Below are positions 17,781 through 26,589 of a DNA stretch of 64,000 bases, piece after piece; positions within the stretch are counted from its first letter, which is position 1; the number at the start of each line of letters is the position of its first letter. Position numbers and translations under genes: made by a program. Origin of the DNA: DATKJY01 sp964540105. GTDB lineage: Bacteria > Zixibacteria > MSB-5A5 > GN15 > FEB-12. The DNA lies in NCBI GenBank assembly GCA_964540105.1, contig CAZILL010000003.1:124001-188000 (forward strand). The letters run 5' to 3'. The notes under the pieces were generated by a model. It did no database searches, was not told the DNA's origin, and was given only the letters and a program-made list of their open reading frames with translations.

Positions 17781-17808
17781 TTGACAAAACGAATCCACGC
17801 CGTACTTT
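17781..17808 (+). promoter_or_regulatory. Sigma-70-like promoter of the dockerin metalloprotease gene
   Basis: TTGACA at 17781-17786, 16-base spacer, TACTTT at 17803-17808, about 50 bases upstream of the chosen start. Found by eye; the -35 is perfect and the -10 matches three of six TATAAT bases at the usual spacing. Confidence 0.45.
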
Positions 17809-17859
17809 GAGCCTGAAGTGCTTCCGAGATTACATCCGGTTTGCCGATATACTTCAGTG

Positions 17860-19890
17860 ATGGAGAACAAAGCGTTCATGAGCATTATCTTTCGCATCGT
17901 CATAGGCTCCGCAATTCTCTGTGGGAGCACGGTTTTGGCGCGCAGCGCCGGTGTGCAGCAGAGTCATGATCCAATCGCGGCCATAGAAGAGGACTTCCAC
18001 GGCGGTAAGCTCACGCTCGATCAGCGGTTGCTTCTTGAAATCACGGCGATCAGGCGCCCTGCGCGGCTGCCGGCTCAATACCGGATCTTCGATTCGGTCT
18101 CGAAAACGACAACGTCGCGATCCGCAACGCTGGCAATACGGAGGGTAGTGACAAGCTGGAATCAACTTACCCCCCTCACGCAAGTCGAAGTGAGCGCGAT
18201 GTTGACACGGTGGACTACCGCGTATTCCTATGTCTCACCTGCCGGATTCTTTCGCCTGCATTATGACGTGGCTGGAGCCAATGCCGTACCAACAGGAGAT
18301 CTCAACGGGAACAGTGTCCCTGATTTTGTTGAGAAGTGTGCTTCATATTGTGACACTTCGCACGCCACGCAGCTGCATCTCGGCTATGTCTCTCCTCCCA
18401 ACGACGGTGGGGTAGGGGGGGACACTCTGTTCGATGTGTATTTTGAGGAAATGGGATACTACGGTTATGCGGTTCCTGAGAATCAGGGCCCTGCTCCGTG
18501 GGCGGACTACACAAGCTACCTTGTCCTTCACCGTAATTTCCTCCCCTTTCCGGCCAATACTGACCCCGAGGGAAACCAAGCCGGGGCGGCAAAGGCTACC
18601 GTAGCTCATGAATTTCACCATTGCATTCAATTCGCCTATAATGTCAACGCCGACGATTGGTATATGGAGTTGGACGCGACGGCGACGGAAGATCTCGTCT
18701 TCGACCAGGTGAATGATAACTACAATTATCTTCCGACCTTCTTCAACGATCCCTCAAAGTCGCTCATGGAAGCGACCTACCATATGTATTCATGTTTCAT
18801 CTGGGGGTTGTACCTCACCCAGAAGTTCGACACGTCTCTGCTTACAGCGGTCTGGCAGGGAGCGCGATATTCAACGGTCTACAATAGTTTGTCGGATACG
18901 CTCGTCGGGCGTTATGGGTGGACGCAGGATTCGGCGTTTGCCGACTTCGCGACCTGGAACTACATCACAAAAACACGAGCCGACGCTTCTCATTATAGGG
19001 ATGCCGCCGTCTACCCGCTCGCCTCGCTCAGCGGTGATTTCAGCAGCTATCCGGTCGCATCACAGACGCGAAGTGCATCTGGGTACGGGTCGAGTTATGT
19101 TCGATTCACGCCGACTGGCCCTGCCACCGATCTGTACCTGACCTTCGATGGCGATGATTTCCACCAATGGGCCGCATATGTGATCAAGTCGACGTCACCC
19201 ACGTCGCATCAGTTTCAAAAACTTGAGTTGTCGCCGGGAACATACGTTGACACGGCAGTGGTACCAGATTTCAAGTCGTATAATAGCGTTACGCTTGTGG
19301 GTATTAATCTAAGCGAGTACGCTGGCGCAGGGATATATGCATTTTCGGCCTCACTCCGTAAGCCGTATGCGCTGGCCTCTACGGCCCTGACCGACTCGTC
19401 TGTATACTCCGGGGGGGAAAGACCTTTCAGATTTTGCGTCAAGAACACGTCACTTCTAACGGACCAGGTCGACATAACCGTGACCGATACTCGCAATTGG
19501 TCGACCTTCTCGCCAATGACAAGCATCATCCCTGCGGGGGACAGTGTGATTGTGGCAGCCACTATTCGCCCACCGGCAGGCACGTGGTTGGGAACGCGGT
19601 CGCAAATTACGTTGACGGCAATTTCTCGGCCGGAACCGGCAGTAAAGACTATCCAGCTAGTATCCGCGGTTGCCGTCGTTCAGCGCAGCGATCTTGATTT
19701 CAGCGGGGGAATCGACATTTCCGACGTAACCTGGATTGTTGATTACTTGATGACGGGAGTGCCATCACCGTATCCGATACTGGAAGCCGGCAACTGTGAC
19801 TGCCAGGGCGGGGTCGATATCGGTGACGTCATGTTCCTGATCGACTACCTGACCGGCGTTGGCGCCCGGCCCCCGTGCAATCCGTACTGA
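17860..19890 (+). CDS. Secreted metalloprotease-like protein with C-terminal dockerin-type repeats
   Basis: 676 residues from ATG 17860 (ATG 17878 also possible). A signal peptide ends about residue 28. In the middle, KATVAHEFHHCIQF supplies HEFHH, an HExxH zinc-protease motif, in a context like the MXAN_6640-type putative metalloproteases. Upstream, GDLNGNSVPDFVEK is a calcium-loop-like segment often found in these secreted proteins. A beta domain follows, and the last 70 residues hold two dockerin type I half-repeats (DLDFSGGIDISDVTWIVDYLM and NCDCQGGVDIGDVMFLIDYL). Dockerins bind cohesins; none is visible here. Active-site and dockerin calls are from the sequence; proteolysis is inferred. 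Confidence 0.72.
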   Translation: MENKAFMSIIFRIVIGSAILCGSTVLARSAGVQQSHDPIAAIEEDFHGGKLTLDQRLLLEITAIRRPARLPAQYRIFDSVSKTTTSRSATLAIRRVVTSWNQLTPLTQVEVSAMLTRWTTAYSYVSPAGFFRLHYDVAGANAVPTGDLNGNSVPDFVEKCASYCDTSHATQLHLGYVSPPNDGGVGGDTLFDVYFEEMGYYGYAVPENQGPAPWADYTSYLVLHRNFLPFPANTDPEGNQAGAAKATVAHEFHHCIQFAYNVNADDWYMELDATATEDLVFDQVNDNYNYLPTFFNDPSKSLMEATYHMYSCFIWGLYLTQKFDTSLLTAVWQGARYSTVYNSLSDTLVGRYGWTQDSAFADFATWNYITKTRADASHYRDAAVYPLASLSGDFSSYPVASQTRSASGYGSSYVRFTPTGPATDLYLTFDGDDFHQWAAYVIKSTSPTSHQFQKLELSPGTYVDTAVVPDFKSYNSVTLVGINLSEYAGAGIYAFSASLRKPYALASTALTDSSVYSGGERPFRFCVKNTSLLTDQVDITVTDTRNWSTFSPMTSIIPAGDSVIVAATIRPPAGTWLGTRSQITLTAISRPEPAVKTIQLVSAVAVVQRSDLDFSGGIDISDVTWIVDYLMTGVPSPYPILEAGNCDCQGGVDIGDVMFLIDYLTGVGARPPCNPY

Positions 19891-19915
19891 CAGAAATTCG
19901 CCGAACTGTTTTTTC

Positions 19916-19945
19916 TTGACATCCTGATTCATTGATCCGTAAGAT
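19916..19945 (+). promoter_or_regulatory. Sigma-70-like promoter of the zinc-ribbon gene
   Basis: TTGACA at 19916-19921, 18-base spacer, TAAGAT at 19940-19945, then 74 bases to ATG 20020. Confidence 0.5.
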
Positions 19946-20019
19946 AGATTCCTAATTAACCATTAGCGCATGTTCATCGCACAGGGACTGTGGTCTGAAC
20001 ATGGAGAGGGGTGGACCCT

Positions 20020-20214
20020 ATGGAAAGCCGATTTGAGGCAAGGGTTCTGATTTGTAACGTATGTGGCGAGGAATTCGCCTTTACGGTCGCGGCTCAGCAG
20101 TATTTCGCGGAGCGAGGATACTCTGAAGATCCGAAACGGTGCAAGGCCTGCCACACACAATACAAACGAAAGCAGCGAGATCAACACTCGCGTGATCCAG
20201 TCCATCAGGACTGA
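20020..20214 (+). CDS. Small zinc-ribbon protein (zf-trcl type)
   Basis: 64 residues. CNVCGEEFAFTVAAQQYFAERGY...PKRCKACH matches the small probable zinc-ribbon family in which CxxCGxxFxFTxxEQxFY is followed by PxRCxxCR; four cysteines would bind one zinc. Start ATG 20020 is preceded by GAGAGGGG; GTG 20011 is an alternative. A promoter and a terminator flank it, so it is a single-gene unit. The cellular role of the family is not known to me. Confidence 0.75.
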   Translation: MESRFEARVLICNVCGEEFAFTVAAQQYFAERGYSEDPKRCKACHTQYKRKQRDQHSRDPVHQD

Positions 20215-20242
20215 GGAAATCAGTGTATCGTTCCAAACGAAG

Positions 20243-20270
20243 AGCCCCGAGTTAGCGACCGGGGCTTTAT
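20243..20270 (+). terminator. Rho-independent terminator after the zinc-ribbon gene
   Basis: AGCCCCG (20243-20249) pairs perfectly with CGGGGCT (20260-20266), ten-base loop, followed by TTTAT. It lies between converging genes and could also slow transcription of the minus-strand protease unit. Confidence 0.7.
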
Positions 20271-20299
20271 TCGTTGTGCGGATCACCGCATCCGTCGAA

Positions 20300-22033
20300 T
20301 CAGTGAAGCAGAAGCATCTTCTTCGTTATGACCTGTTCAAGAGCGGCCATTCGATACAAATAGACACCGGTTGGCAACTGAATTCCGCGGTCATCCTTTC
20401 CATCCCACGTGAGCTTTGTCGAGCCAGCCAGCGCGCGGCCGTTGTAAAGCGAACGGACCTTCTGGCCGAGCGCATTGAACACATCCAGGGAAACCGAAGC
20501 GTCGGTCAGCAGAGTAAATTCCATTCTGGTCGAAGGGTTGAACGGATTGGGATAGTTTTGGGAGATCGTGGCCGAGGCGGGGAGAGTCACGTCGTGTGAC
20601 GTGTCGGTCCCGGACGAGAATCCTACCACCAAATTCGCTTGCATCGTTGCCGCCGAAGAAGAGATACCGGTTACCCCAACAAAAGAATTGCCGTTCTGAT
20701 ATGAATTGGAGTTAGGCGAGGAGATGGCATTGAAGTCGACCTTGTTGAGACTACCCGGAAACGGGTCGTTGGCGTCACCGATGCCGCTCTTGTGTTCGAG
20801 TTGAAAGAGACCGTCGGCTTGGACAAGAGCAACCTTGAGATGGTCGTTGTTGGGCTGTCCCGGAAACCACTCCTGAGTGTTGTCAGACTTTGCCTCATCT
20901 ACATGCCAAATGAGTAGTCCGGCGCCATTCAAGTATGAATCGTATCCTGTCTTCTGACGGTTTTCAATGAGATAGTATTCGTTGCCGACAGTTCCCGAAG
21001 TCCAGAGTCTGAAGATTGTCGGGTTCTGTTCGATATTGGCAATCGACTGGTTATTGCTGTTAATGGTCACATTGACCGGACTTGCGAATCCCATCTTACT
21101 GCGACACCAGGCACTTGGATGAGAAGGAGAGCCGCCGAGCCCTCCCGGTCCGTTCCAGCTGCCGTAGCTCATAAGGCACCAGCGTCCGACCCCATACGAA
21201 GTGCCGTCGGTGTCATAGAGATCCGGCAATCCAAAGCCGTGTGCCAGTTCATGGGCGTAAACGCCGATCGTCATGTCCCCCGGATTTCGCCAGTACTCGG
21301 GCTGGACGGTATAGCTGCTGAGGTACTTCCCATCCTTGAGTCGCGGAGAAATCGCCCATTTGTGCGACCAGATGTCGTTGTTACTTGAGGTGAGTTCGGC
21401 TCCCGATCCACTGTGGATGACAAGCAGGACATCGACGTCCCCGTCCCCATCGTTGTCGTACGGTGAGAAATCAACAGCACTGTCGACTAAATCTACGAGA
21501 TCCTCGACGAGCTTCTGGGAGTTGTTCGGGTAGGTCCCCATTCCCTGCGCGCCGTTGACATAGTACGTATACGGCTGTGGGGCTGTGCTCCAGTTCACTT
21601 GGGAGGGAAGGTTAACGGTTATCAGATCAAGCTGTCCGTAAGAGATTTGGGAGTAGTAGTCGCGGACGGTGGCCCCATTTGCGCCGAAGACGAGCGAGTC
21701 GAAGAAGGTGGCGCCGACTGTCGAAGGATGGTCGGTGAATGTTACCAGGAGGGCAAGAACGCGGAAGGGACCGGTGACGGCAGGTGAACGTTCGTCGCGG
21801 TTTTGTGCCAGGTTATGGCCGAAGAAGAAGTCATCGGGCGCGCATATTCCGCGAGCGTGGAGCTCACTGAGATGGGTCTCGTAGAATGAAGAGGTGACTT
21901 TCGTCGCGGGCGCAGCAGCTTTTCCCCCGGTCGGACAGGGCGGCATGCTGTAAGATAATCCGAATGTTACAAGGAACGAGAGAATGACCGTTCCCGGGAA
22001 AGTGCATGTCTTATGAGCTCTTGTCGTGGTCAT
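20300..22033 (-). CDS. Secreted M6-family metalloprotease with type-IX/FlgD-like C-terminal domain
   Basis: 577 residues from ATG 22033, with CAGGG eight bases upstream (a longer frame to 22075 overlaps the upstream gene). Signal peptide to about residue 30. The protease domain (about 70-330) has GVYAHELAHGFGLPDLYD, the HExxHxxGxxD zinc site of M6 (immune inhibitor A-like) metalloproteases, and DNDGDGDVDV, a calcium loop. The last about 90 residues (NYPNPFNPSTRMEFTL ... GVYLYRM ... KKMLLLH) are a FlgD-Ig / type A C-terminal sorting domain of the kind used for type IX secretion in the FCB group. Protease and sorting domains are clear; substrates unknown. Confidence 0.85.
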   Translation of the reverse strand: MTTTRAHKTCTFPGTVILSFLVTFGLSYSMPPCPTGGKAAAPATKVTSSFYETHLSELHARGICAPDDFFFGHNLAQNRDERSPAVTGPFRVLALLVTFTDHPSTVGATFFDSLVFGANGATVRDYYSQISYGQLDLITVNLPSQVNWSTAPQPYTYYVNGAQGMGTYPNNSQKLVEDLVDLVDSAVDFSPYDNDGDGDVDVLLVIHSGSGAELTSSNNDIWSHKWAISPRLKDGKYLSSYTVQPEYWRNPGDMTIGVYAHELAHGFGLPDLYDTDGTSYGVGRWCLMSYGSWNGPGGLGGSPSHPSAWCRSKMGFASPVNVTINSNNQSIANIEQNPTIFRLWTSGTVGNEYYLIENRQKTGYDSYLNGAGLLIWHVDEAKSDNTQEWFPGQPNNDHLKVALVQADGLFQLEHKSGIGDANDPFPGSLNKVDFNAISSPNSNSYQNGNSFVGVTGISSSAATMQANLVVGFSSGTDTSHDVTLPASATISQNYPNPFNPSTRMEFTLLTDASVSLDVFNALGQKVRSLYNGRALAGSTKLTWDGKDDRGIQLPTGVYLYRMAALEQVITKKMLLLH

Positions 22034-22046
22034 TGGAATACCCTGT

Positions 22047-23348
22047 TTAAAAGTGGAGGCCTGTAGAAATGGCAAACGTGATTCCCTTGGCGGAATATCC
22101 TGACATCGTCGAGCCAGTCACTCCGGCCAGATCAAGGTAGTATCCGGCAAGGCTCAGGCCGGTGCCGACGGAAAGCGAGTTGTTCTTTCCCCCGCCAATA
22201 GCGTAGCCGGCACGCAACGGCAAGACTCCCAACCCGTTCCATTCGAGGCCGGCCGAGAGGCGCGGGTTCTTTGAGGAGCCTGCTGCCCGTCGAAAGCCCT
22301 GCTGTACGTCGACTGCCCAGAGCAGCTTGCCGGTCGTGTGAGCGACTCCGATCGTCATGTTGGTAGGCAGATTGGACGAGAAGGCCGATATGGCTGCGGT
22401 CGTGTCAGCTGACGAGAAATAGTTGTCCTGCATGATGTCTGTGGAAGTTGAATCGATCGTGAACTCAAAGCGATGTTCCTCGGTCTTCTTGTTCCAGTTC
22501 AAGTGACTCAGGAAATTGGACAATTGCAGGCCGACGGTGTAGTCGCTATTCAGGCGCAGGGCGGCGCCAAGATCGAGAGCGTATCCTGCCCCCCCCTGAG
22601 CGATGCGGGCAGTCATGTGTCCGTTCCCAGAGAAGCTCGTTGCATTCGTGGTCATGAAACCCTGCAGGTCTGACACTCGCTCAAAGGCCACGCCCCGAAG
22701 GTATTTGACCGTCGCACCAACCGCGACCTGACGAGTCCCGATGCGGTAGACGGTTGTCCCGTAGGAGAGACCGACCGCCCCGTAGCTCACGGCATCTGAG
22801 TATGATCCATTCAAGTTGATCGTGCGCCCGACGGTATTGCCGTTGAGGATCAGATCAAAGAGGTCGCGACTCATGTTCGCGTCGGCAAGGCCGACTGCTT
22901 CGACGGTCAGCGCCCAGGAACCTGTGGAAAAGGAGAGAGCAGAAGCTTCCACCTCTGCGGATAGTTTCAGTCCCTCCGATGGAATCTTGTCGAGAATGTC
23001 GGACTTATCTTCAGCGCTGAGATAGGCGCCTGTGTATTTGTTATAATCACCGAGACTAAAACTGTTGTTGCTGATGTTGGCTCCGATGCCGAGAAGCTGG
23101 AGTCCGGTCTGTCGATGATCTGACAGTCCGAGGTTCGCCGGATTGTAGCGGGCAGCCTCCACTCCTGAAGCGAGACCGATATGAGCGCCACCCATGGCCA
23201 CGCTTCGGGCAGAAGCACGGCCCGTAGCCTGGATTTCGGATGGCGTAATCAGCGCCGCAAGCGCAAGGGGCAGGATGAGGAAGTACTTGCCCATAGAGAC
23301 CCCTTTCTTCGGGGCGATGCGGTTCATGCGTGATTTCTGGGTATTCAC
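22047..23348 (-). CDS. PorV/PorQ-like (FadL-type) outer-membrane beta-barrel protein
   Basis: 433 residues from GTG 23348, which has AAGGAGG six bases upstream; MGKYFLIL at 19 is an internal alternative. After the signal peptide, GRASARSVAMGGAHIGLASGVEAARYNPANLGL has the glycine-rich MGGAxxxLAxxxxAxxxNPA signature of PorV/PorQ and FadL-like barrels. The rest is amphipathic beta strands ending ISTGLHF with terminal Phe. PorV-type proteins receive type IX substrates; the gene just downstream encodes a protein with a type-IX-like sorting domain, which makes the link attractive but unproven. It could equally be a DUF5723-like barrel of other function. Confidence 0.6.
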   Translation of the reverse strand: MNTQKSRMNRIAPKKGVSMGKYFLILPLALAALITPSEIQATGRASARSVAMGGAHIGLASGVEAARYNPANLGLSDHRQTGLQLLGIGANISNNSFSLGDYNKYTGAYLSAEDKSDILDKIPSEGLKLSAEVEASALSFSTGSWALTVEAVGLADANMSRDLFDLILNGNTVGRTINLNGSYSDAVSYGAVGLSYGTTVYRIGTRQVAVGATVKYLRGVAFERVSDLQGFMTTNATSFSGNGHMTARIAQGGAGYALDLGAALRLNSDYTVGLQLSNFLSHLNWNKKTEEHRFEFTIDSTSTDIMQDNYFSSADTTAAISAFSSNLPTNMTIGVAHTTGKLLWAVDVQQGFRRAAGSSKNPRLSAGLEWNGLGVLPLRAGYAIGGGKNNSLSVGTGLSLAGYYLDLAGVTGSTMSGYSAKGITFAISTGLHF

Positions 23349-23357
23349 AGTTCCTCC

Positions 23358-25391
23358 TTACCATTGACCGCTGAAGCGGTAATTGACTTCCATGAAACCG
23401 GAGACATTGATCGAATCGGTGGGTGTCAGCCGGATCGCATTCGTTCCATTGCCGCTCAACATTATCCTTTGGCCGATGAACAGAACCGGATGCTTGAGGA
23501 TTTGGATGTCAGCTTTGGTGAGCTCCAGTGTAAACGGCGTCGGCTGGGTTCCCGTTGCCAGGAATGGAGAGAGAACCTCGACTCTTTTCTGAAGCTCAGG
23601 GCTGGTGTAGAGCGTCGCCGAGTCAGATCCGAAGCAGAGTTCAAGCTCCGCCCCCAGCGGCAGATGGTTGTCGATTGTATACGAGAGGACTGCTGAATTG
23701 AAATGATCCGTTATTCTGTCGATGTCTTTCTGTTCGATAGTCGTTCTCTCAGGATCAGTGTCGAACACCGAACTGTCGGAAATGACCATTTCGAGCGGCG
23801 CTCGGAATGTGACCTTCGCGACGACAAAGTCCCCCTCACGTATTGTTCCGGAAACGCCGTTTCCGCCGAACGTCGCTAAGCCGGTAACGGTTATTGTGTC
23901 CGGAATCGGGCTTAGGAAACCCGCGACGTCGGTTCTCACTATGTGAGTGATGCTGTCAGCCGAGGATGAGCCAGACGCGACGCTGTGCTGGATGTGCAAA
24001 GGAGGTTTGCCGTTGTTGCCGGTGACGGTGATGTCGAGACTCCCCGGCAATTCGATACCATTCGTGATGTCGATTTCCAGCGACGCGTGCGTGAGCCGGA
24101 AAGCGTCGAATCCCTTCGGAACATCAATCGCTTCCTTATAGCTTGGGATGGCGGCCTCAGTGGAGCTGAAGAGTCCCGTGACAGCGTTAAATCGAACTCC
24201 GTTCAAGCTCGCCGTCACTTGGAAGTTGTCGGACTGGTTGACCGACACCAGCGCAGGGCTGCTTCCGGCGATGGAAACGTTCGATCGAAGCTTGACGGAT
24301 TGAGGAACGCTGCTTCCCAAGGGCGCCAAGTGAAACCCGGCCAGGTTTCTGGAGAGCGGCTGTGAGCTGTTGGGGGCTACAGTCTGGGTGATTGTTAAGG
24401 GAACCCCGGTCTGCAAGAGCTGGGGGAGGGTCACGCTGACATTGGCGGAGAGATTGGATCGATTGTTGAAGGTCATCTGCAAAGTCCCGGCGGCAATGAC
24501 CGCGTCGGTGATGACGCTGGATTCAGCAAGGGCAATAGTCTGCGAGTCGGCGCGAGTCAGAGGCGGTACCTGGGCTGTAGCCGAACTGACCGTGAAGACG
24601 GGTCCGAAATGCACATCGGTGGTCATCCCGAGTCCGGCTGCAGACAGAACCGTGCCACCGTTGGTGTGGCAATTCGCTACCACCCGGAGAGAATTTGAAA
24701 CAATTTTGCCGTTGAGGTTGACCAGAACGGAATCGACCCCCCCGCTCGGTATCGTGGTCGGGAACGACCTGGTGTCAATTGTCACCCCTCGCGTGATGTC
24801 GTAGACTTGAATCGTAACGGTATTTAGCGGCACCCCCAGGTTGTTGGCGACGATGACATACGCCTGTCCGGAAGAGATGGTAGCCGAGCTGTAGCTGGCA
24901 ATAACTGGCAGATTGCTCGTTACGGCGAAATCGAGCGGTGGGACAACACCCGGTATAGCCAGAGAAAGGGCCTGAATAGTGGAGGCGTCGATCGTGGTCG
25001 GCATTATCGACGGTGGTGTCAGGCTGATTAGTCCGAGCTGCTTGGAAAAGTCGTAGGAGAGATTCGGCGTTGAAAGATTGTCCGCGTTGAGTGCCACGGT
25101 GTCGAGCGTATAGGAGATAGAATACCGGACAGTGTCATTGACTATCTCGACACCTTCCTGTCCCATCCGCTGTATCAGCTCATCCATATGGTAGGTGCGA
25201 TTCATCAACGGTACCGTCAGGCGAGTGTCCCATGTTGGTGACTCAGGTTTTCTTACTGTGCACTGAGCAAGGGTGAGAACTACTATCGCCAGCGCCACAC
25301 CGAAGACCATCTTGGTGACCAAACGGAAGAACGATGAGTTGAGAAGTCCTTCCGAGTCATCAAAGACTGTGTCGAGTCGTGTTCGCGTCAT
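23358..25391 (-). CDS. Large putative outer-membrane lipoprotein of beta-sandwich repeats
   Basis: 677 residues from ATG 25391, which has GGAGATTTT directly upstream; the frame is open further but that part is not coding-like. An N-terminal hydrophobic segment ends VLTLAQC, a plausible lipobox, followed by PTWDTRLTVPLMNRTY, a sequence pattern I associate with uncharacterised lipoproteins of FCB candidate phyla (xPxWDxxLxxPLxxxxY). The remainder is Ser/Thr/Val-rich beta structure with recurring units such as GxVPPLDFAVTSNLPV. No catalytic motif. It is probably co-transcribed with the barrel gene nine bases downstream. Function unknown. Confidence 0.6.
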   Translation of the reverse strand: MTRTRLDTVFDDSEGLLNSSFFRLVTKMVFGVALAIVVLTLAQCTVRKPESPTWDTRLTVPLMNRTYHMDELIQRMGQEGVEIVNDTVRYSISYTLDTVALNADNLSTPNLSYDFSKQLGLISLTPPSIMPTTIDASTIQALSLAIPGVVPPLDFAVTSNLPVIASYSSATISSGQAYVIVANNLGVPLNTVTIQVYDITRGVTIDTRSFPTTIPSGGVDSVLVNLNGKIVSNSLRVVANCHTNGGTVLSAAGLGMTTDVHFGPVFTVSSATAQVPPLTRADSQTIALAESSVITDAVIAAGTLQMTFNNRSNLSANVSVTLPQLLQTGVPLTITQTVAPNSSQPLSRNLAGFHLAPLGSSVPQSVKLRSNVSIAGSSPALVSVNQSDNFQVTASLNGVRFNAVTGLFSSTEAAIPSYKEAIDVPKGFDAFRLTHASLEIDITNGIELPGSLDITVTGNNGKPPLHIQHSVASGSSSADSITHIVRTDVAGFLSPIPDTITVTGLATFGGNGVSGTIREGDFVVAKVTFRAPLEMVISDSSVFDTDPERTTIEQKDIDRITDHFNSAVLSYTIDNHLPLGAELELCFGSDSATLYTSPELQKRVEVLSPFLATGTQPTPFTLELTKADIQILKHPVLFIGQRIMLSGNGTNAIRLTPTDSINVSGFMEVNYRFSGQW

Positions 25392-25572
25392 AAAATCTCC
25401 CTCGATTTCATGTTTCTCGTGTTTGTCCGCGATCTTTACTGCAAAGGGAATGCCGACGCCAGAGTGTGCTGTAACGTGGTGATCCACAGTGGCTAAGCGA
25501 AGGGACAGGAGTTGATACTCATTGCTGATTGTCGGTGGAACAAGGGGGAGTATGGGAGATTCGCCATAGTAT

Positions 25573-25600
25573 TTGACCGGCGAGTTGTTGGGGCTATATT
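25573..25600 (+). promoter_or_regulatory. Sigma-70-like promoter of the WYL regulator gene
   Basis: TTGACC at 25573-25578, 16-base spacer, TATATT at 25595-25600, with ATG 27 bases after the -10. An inverted repeat begins at the next base, a position suited to autorepression. Confidence 0.55.
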
Positions 25601-25623
25601 GACTCTCAAAACAGTGGAGAGTC
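25601..25623. promoter_or_regulatory. Inverted repeat at the transcription start of the WYL gene (possible operator)
   Basis: GACTCTC (25601-25607) and GAGAGTC (25617-25623), perfect seven-base arms, nine-base centre. It spans the expected start of transcription and the right arm overlaps the ribosome-binding GGAGAG, so either repressor binding or an RNA hairpin could control the gene. Confidence 0.45.
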
Positions 25624-25626
25624 TGT

Positions 25627-26589
25627 ATGGGGATGGCCAAATATGATCGTCTGTTGTACTTGCTGAACCTTCTTCGGGCGCGACGGAACTTGAACGCGGC
25701 TCGCCTGGCGGAGGAATGCGGCGTCACGGAACGGTCTATCTATCGCGACATCATCGCGCTTTCTGAGGCGAACGTCCCGATCTATTACGACAACGGCTAT
25801 AAGCTTGCCACAGACAATTTCCTTCCCCCGCTCAACTTCGACTTTGAGGAGTACACTTGTCTGAAGCTGGCGCTTGAGTCCTCGCCGCTGAACAAAACCG
25901 GCAAGTACACGAATGCCCTGAAGAGCGTTCGGGCCAAGATCGAGGCCGGACTGTCGCAGGTTATCAGAGACAAGAAGAGAACGGCCGTCGATGCGACTCA
26001 CATTGATATTGCGGTTGCGCAGGAACAGAAGAAGGCGGAACGCTTCTATCCCGGTATCGAGGAGGCCGTCACCTCGCACCGCCGCCTGGAGATTCAATAT
26101 CACTCCATCAATTCCGGCCTGAGTCGAAGGGTTGTCGAACCGTACTTCATTGTCTTCAGAGGACACGCTTTCTACTTCGTGGCATATTGTCGATCTCGAA
26201 AGGAATACCGAACGTTTCGAATCGACAGAATCGAGTCGATCACCGCTCTCGATGAATACTTCACTCCGAATGGTACGATAAGCGCCCGGAAGTACTTCGA
26301 AGGGAGCTGGCAAGTCTACAGTGGGGATCTCGTTGAAGTCGTCGTACTATTCACGGGTACGGCTGCGCGGGTCATCAGTTCCAGTACTCATCATCCGGAT
26401 GAAGTCGTGAATGTGCTGAAGAACGGTGACGTTTCCTATCGAGTGACAGTTCGTGGGACTGAGGAAATCCAGCGTTGGATACTCGGATTCGGGCAGGAAG
26501 CGGTGGTAGTCTCTCCTATGAAACTGGTGAACAAGATGGCCGTGATAGCCAAGGCCATGAAAGAGAACTATTCAGGAAGAGGAAAATGA
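25627..26589 (+). CDS. YafY-type transcription regulator (HTH + WYL domain)
   Basis: 320 residues. The N-terminal winged HTH (1-60) reads KYDRLLYLLNLLRARRNLNAARLAEECGVTERSIYRDI, typical of HTH_11. Residues about 140-235 hold the WYL-domain core (RRLEIQYHSI ... RRVVEPYFIVFRGHAFYFVAYCR ... RTFRIDRI), which senses small ligands or nucleic acid, and a WCX-like C-terminal part follows (FGQEAVVVSP). ATG 25633 is a second possible start. The stop overlaps the start of a QueT-type transporter gene (ATGA), so they form one operon; an inverted repeat at the promoter suggests autoregulation. Confidence 0.85.
   Translation: MGMAKYDRLLYLLNLLRARRNLNAARLAEECGVTERSIYRDIIALSEANVPIYYDNGYKLATDNFLPPLNFDFEEYTCLKLALESSPLNKTGKYTNALKSVRAKIEAGLSQVIRDKKRTAVDATHIDIAVAQEQKKAERFYPGIEEAVTSHRRLEIQYHSINSGLSRRVVEPYFIVFRGHAFYFVAYCRSRKEYRTFRIDRIESITALDEYFTPNGTISARKYFEGSWQVYSGDLVEVVVLFTGTAARVISSSTHHPDEVVNVLKNGDVSYRVTVRGTEEIQRWILGFGQEAVVVSPMKLVNKMAVIAKAMKENYSGRGK

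Noticed and set aside
25392..25727. N-terminal extension of the large lipoprotein
   Set aside because: Would cover the divergent promoter and start of the WYL gene; ATG 25391 has a good ribosome site and leads directly to a lipobox.
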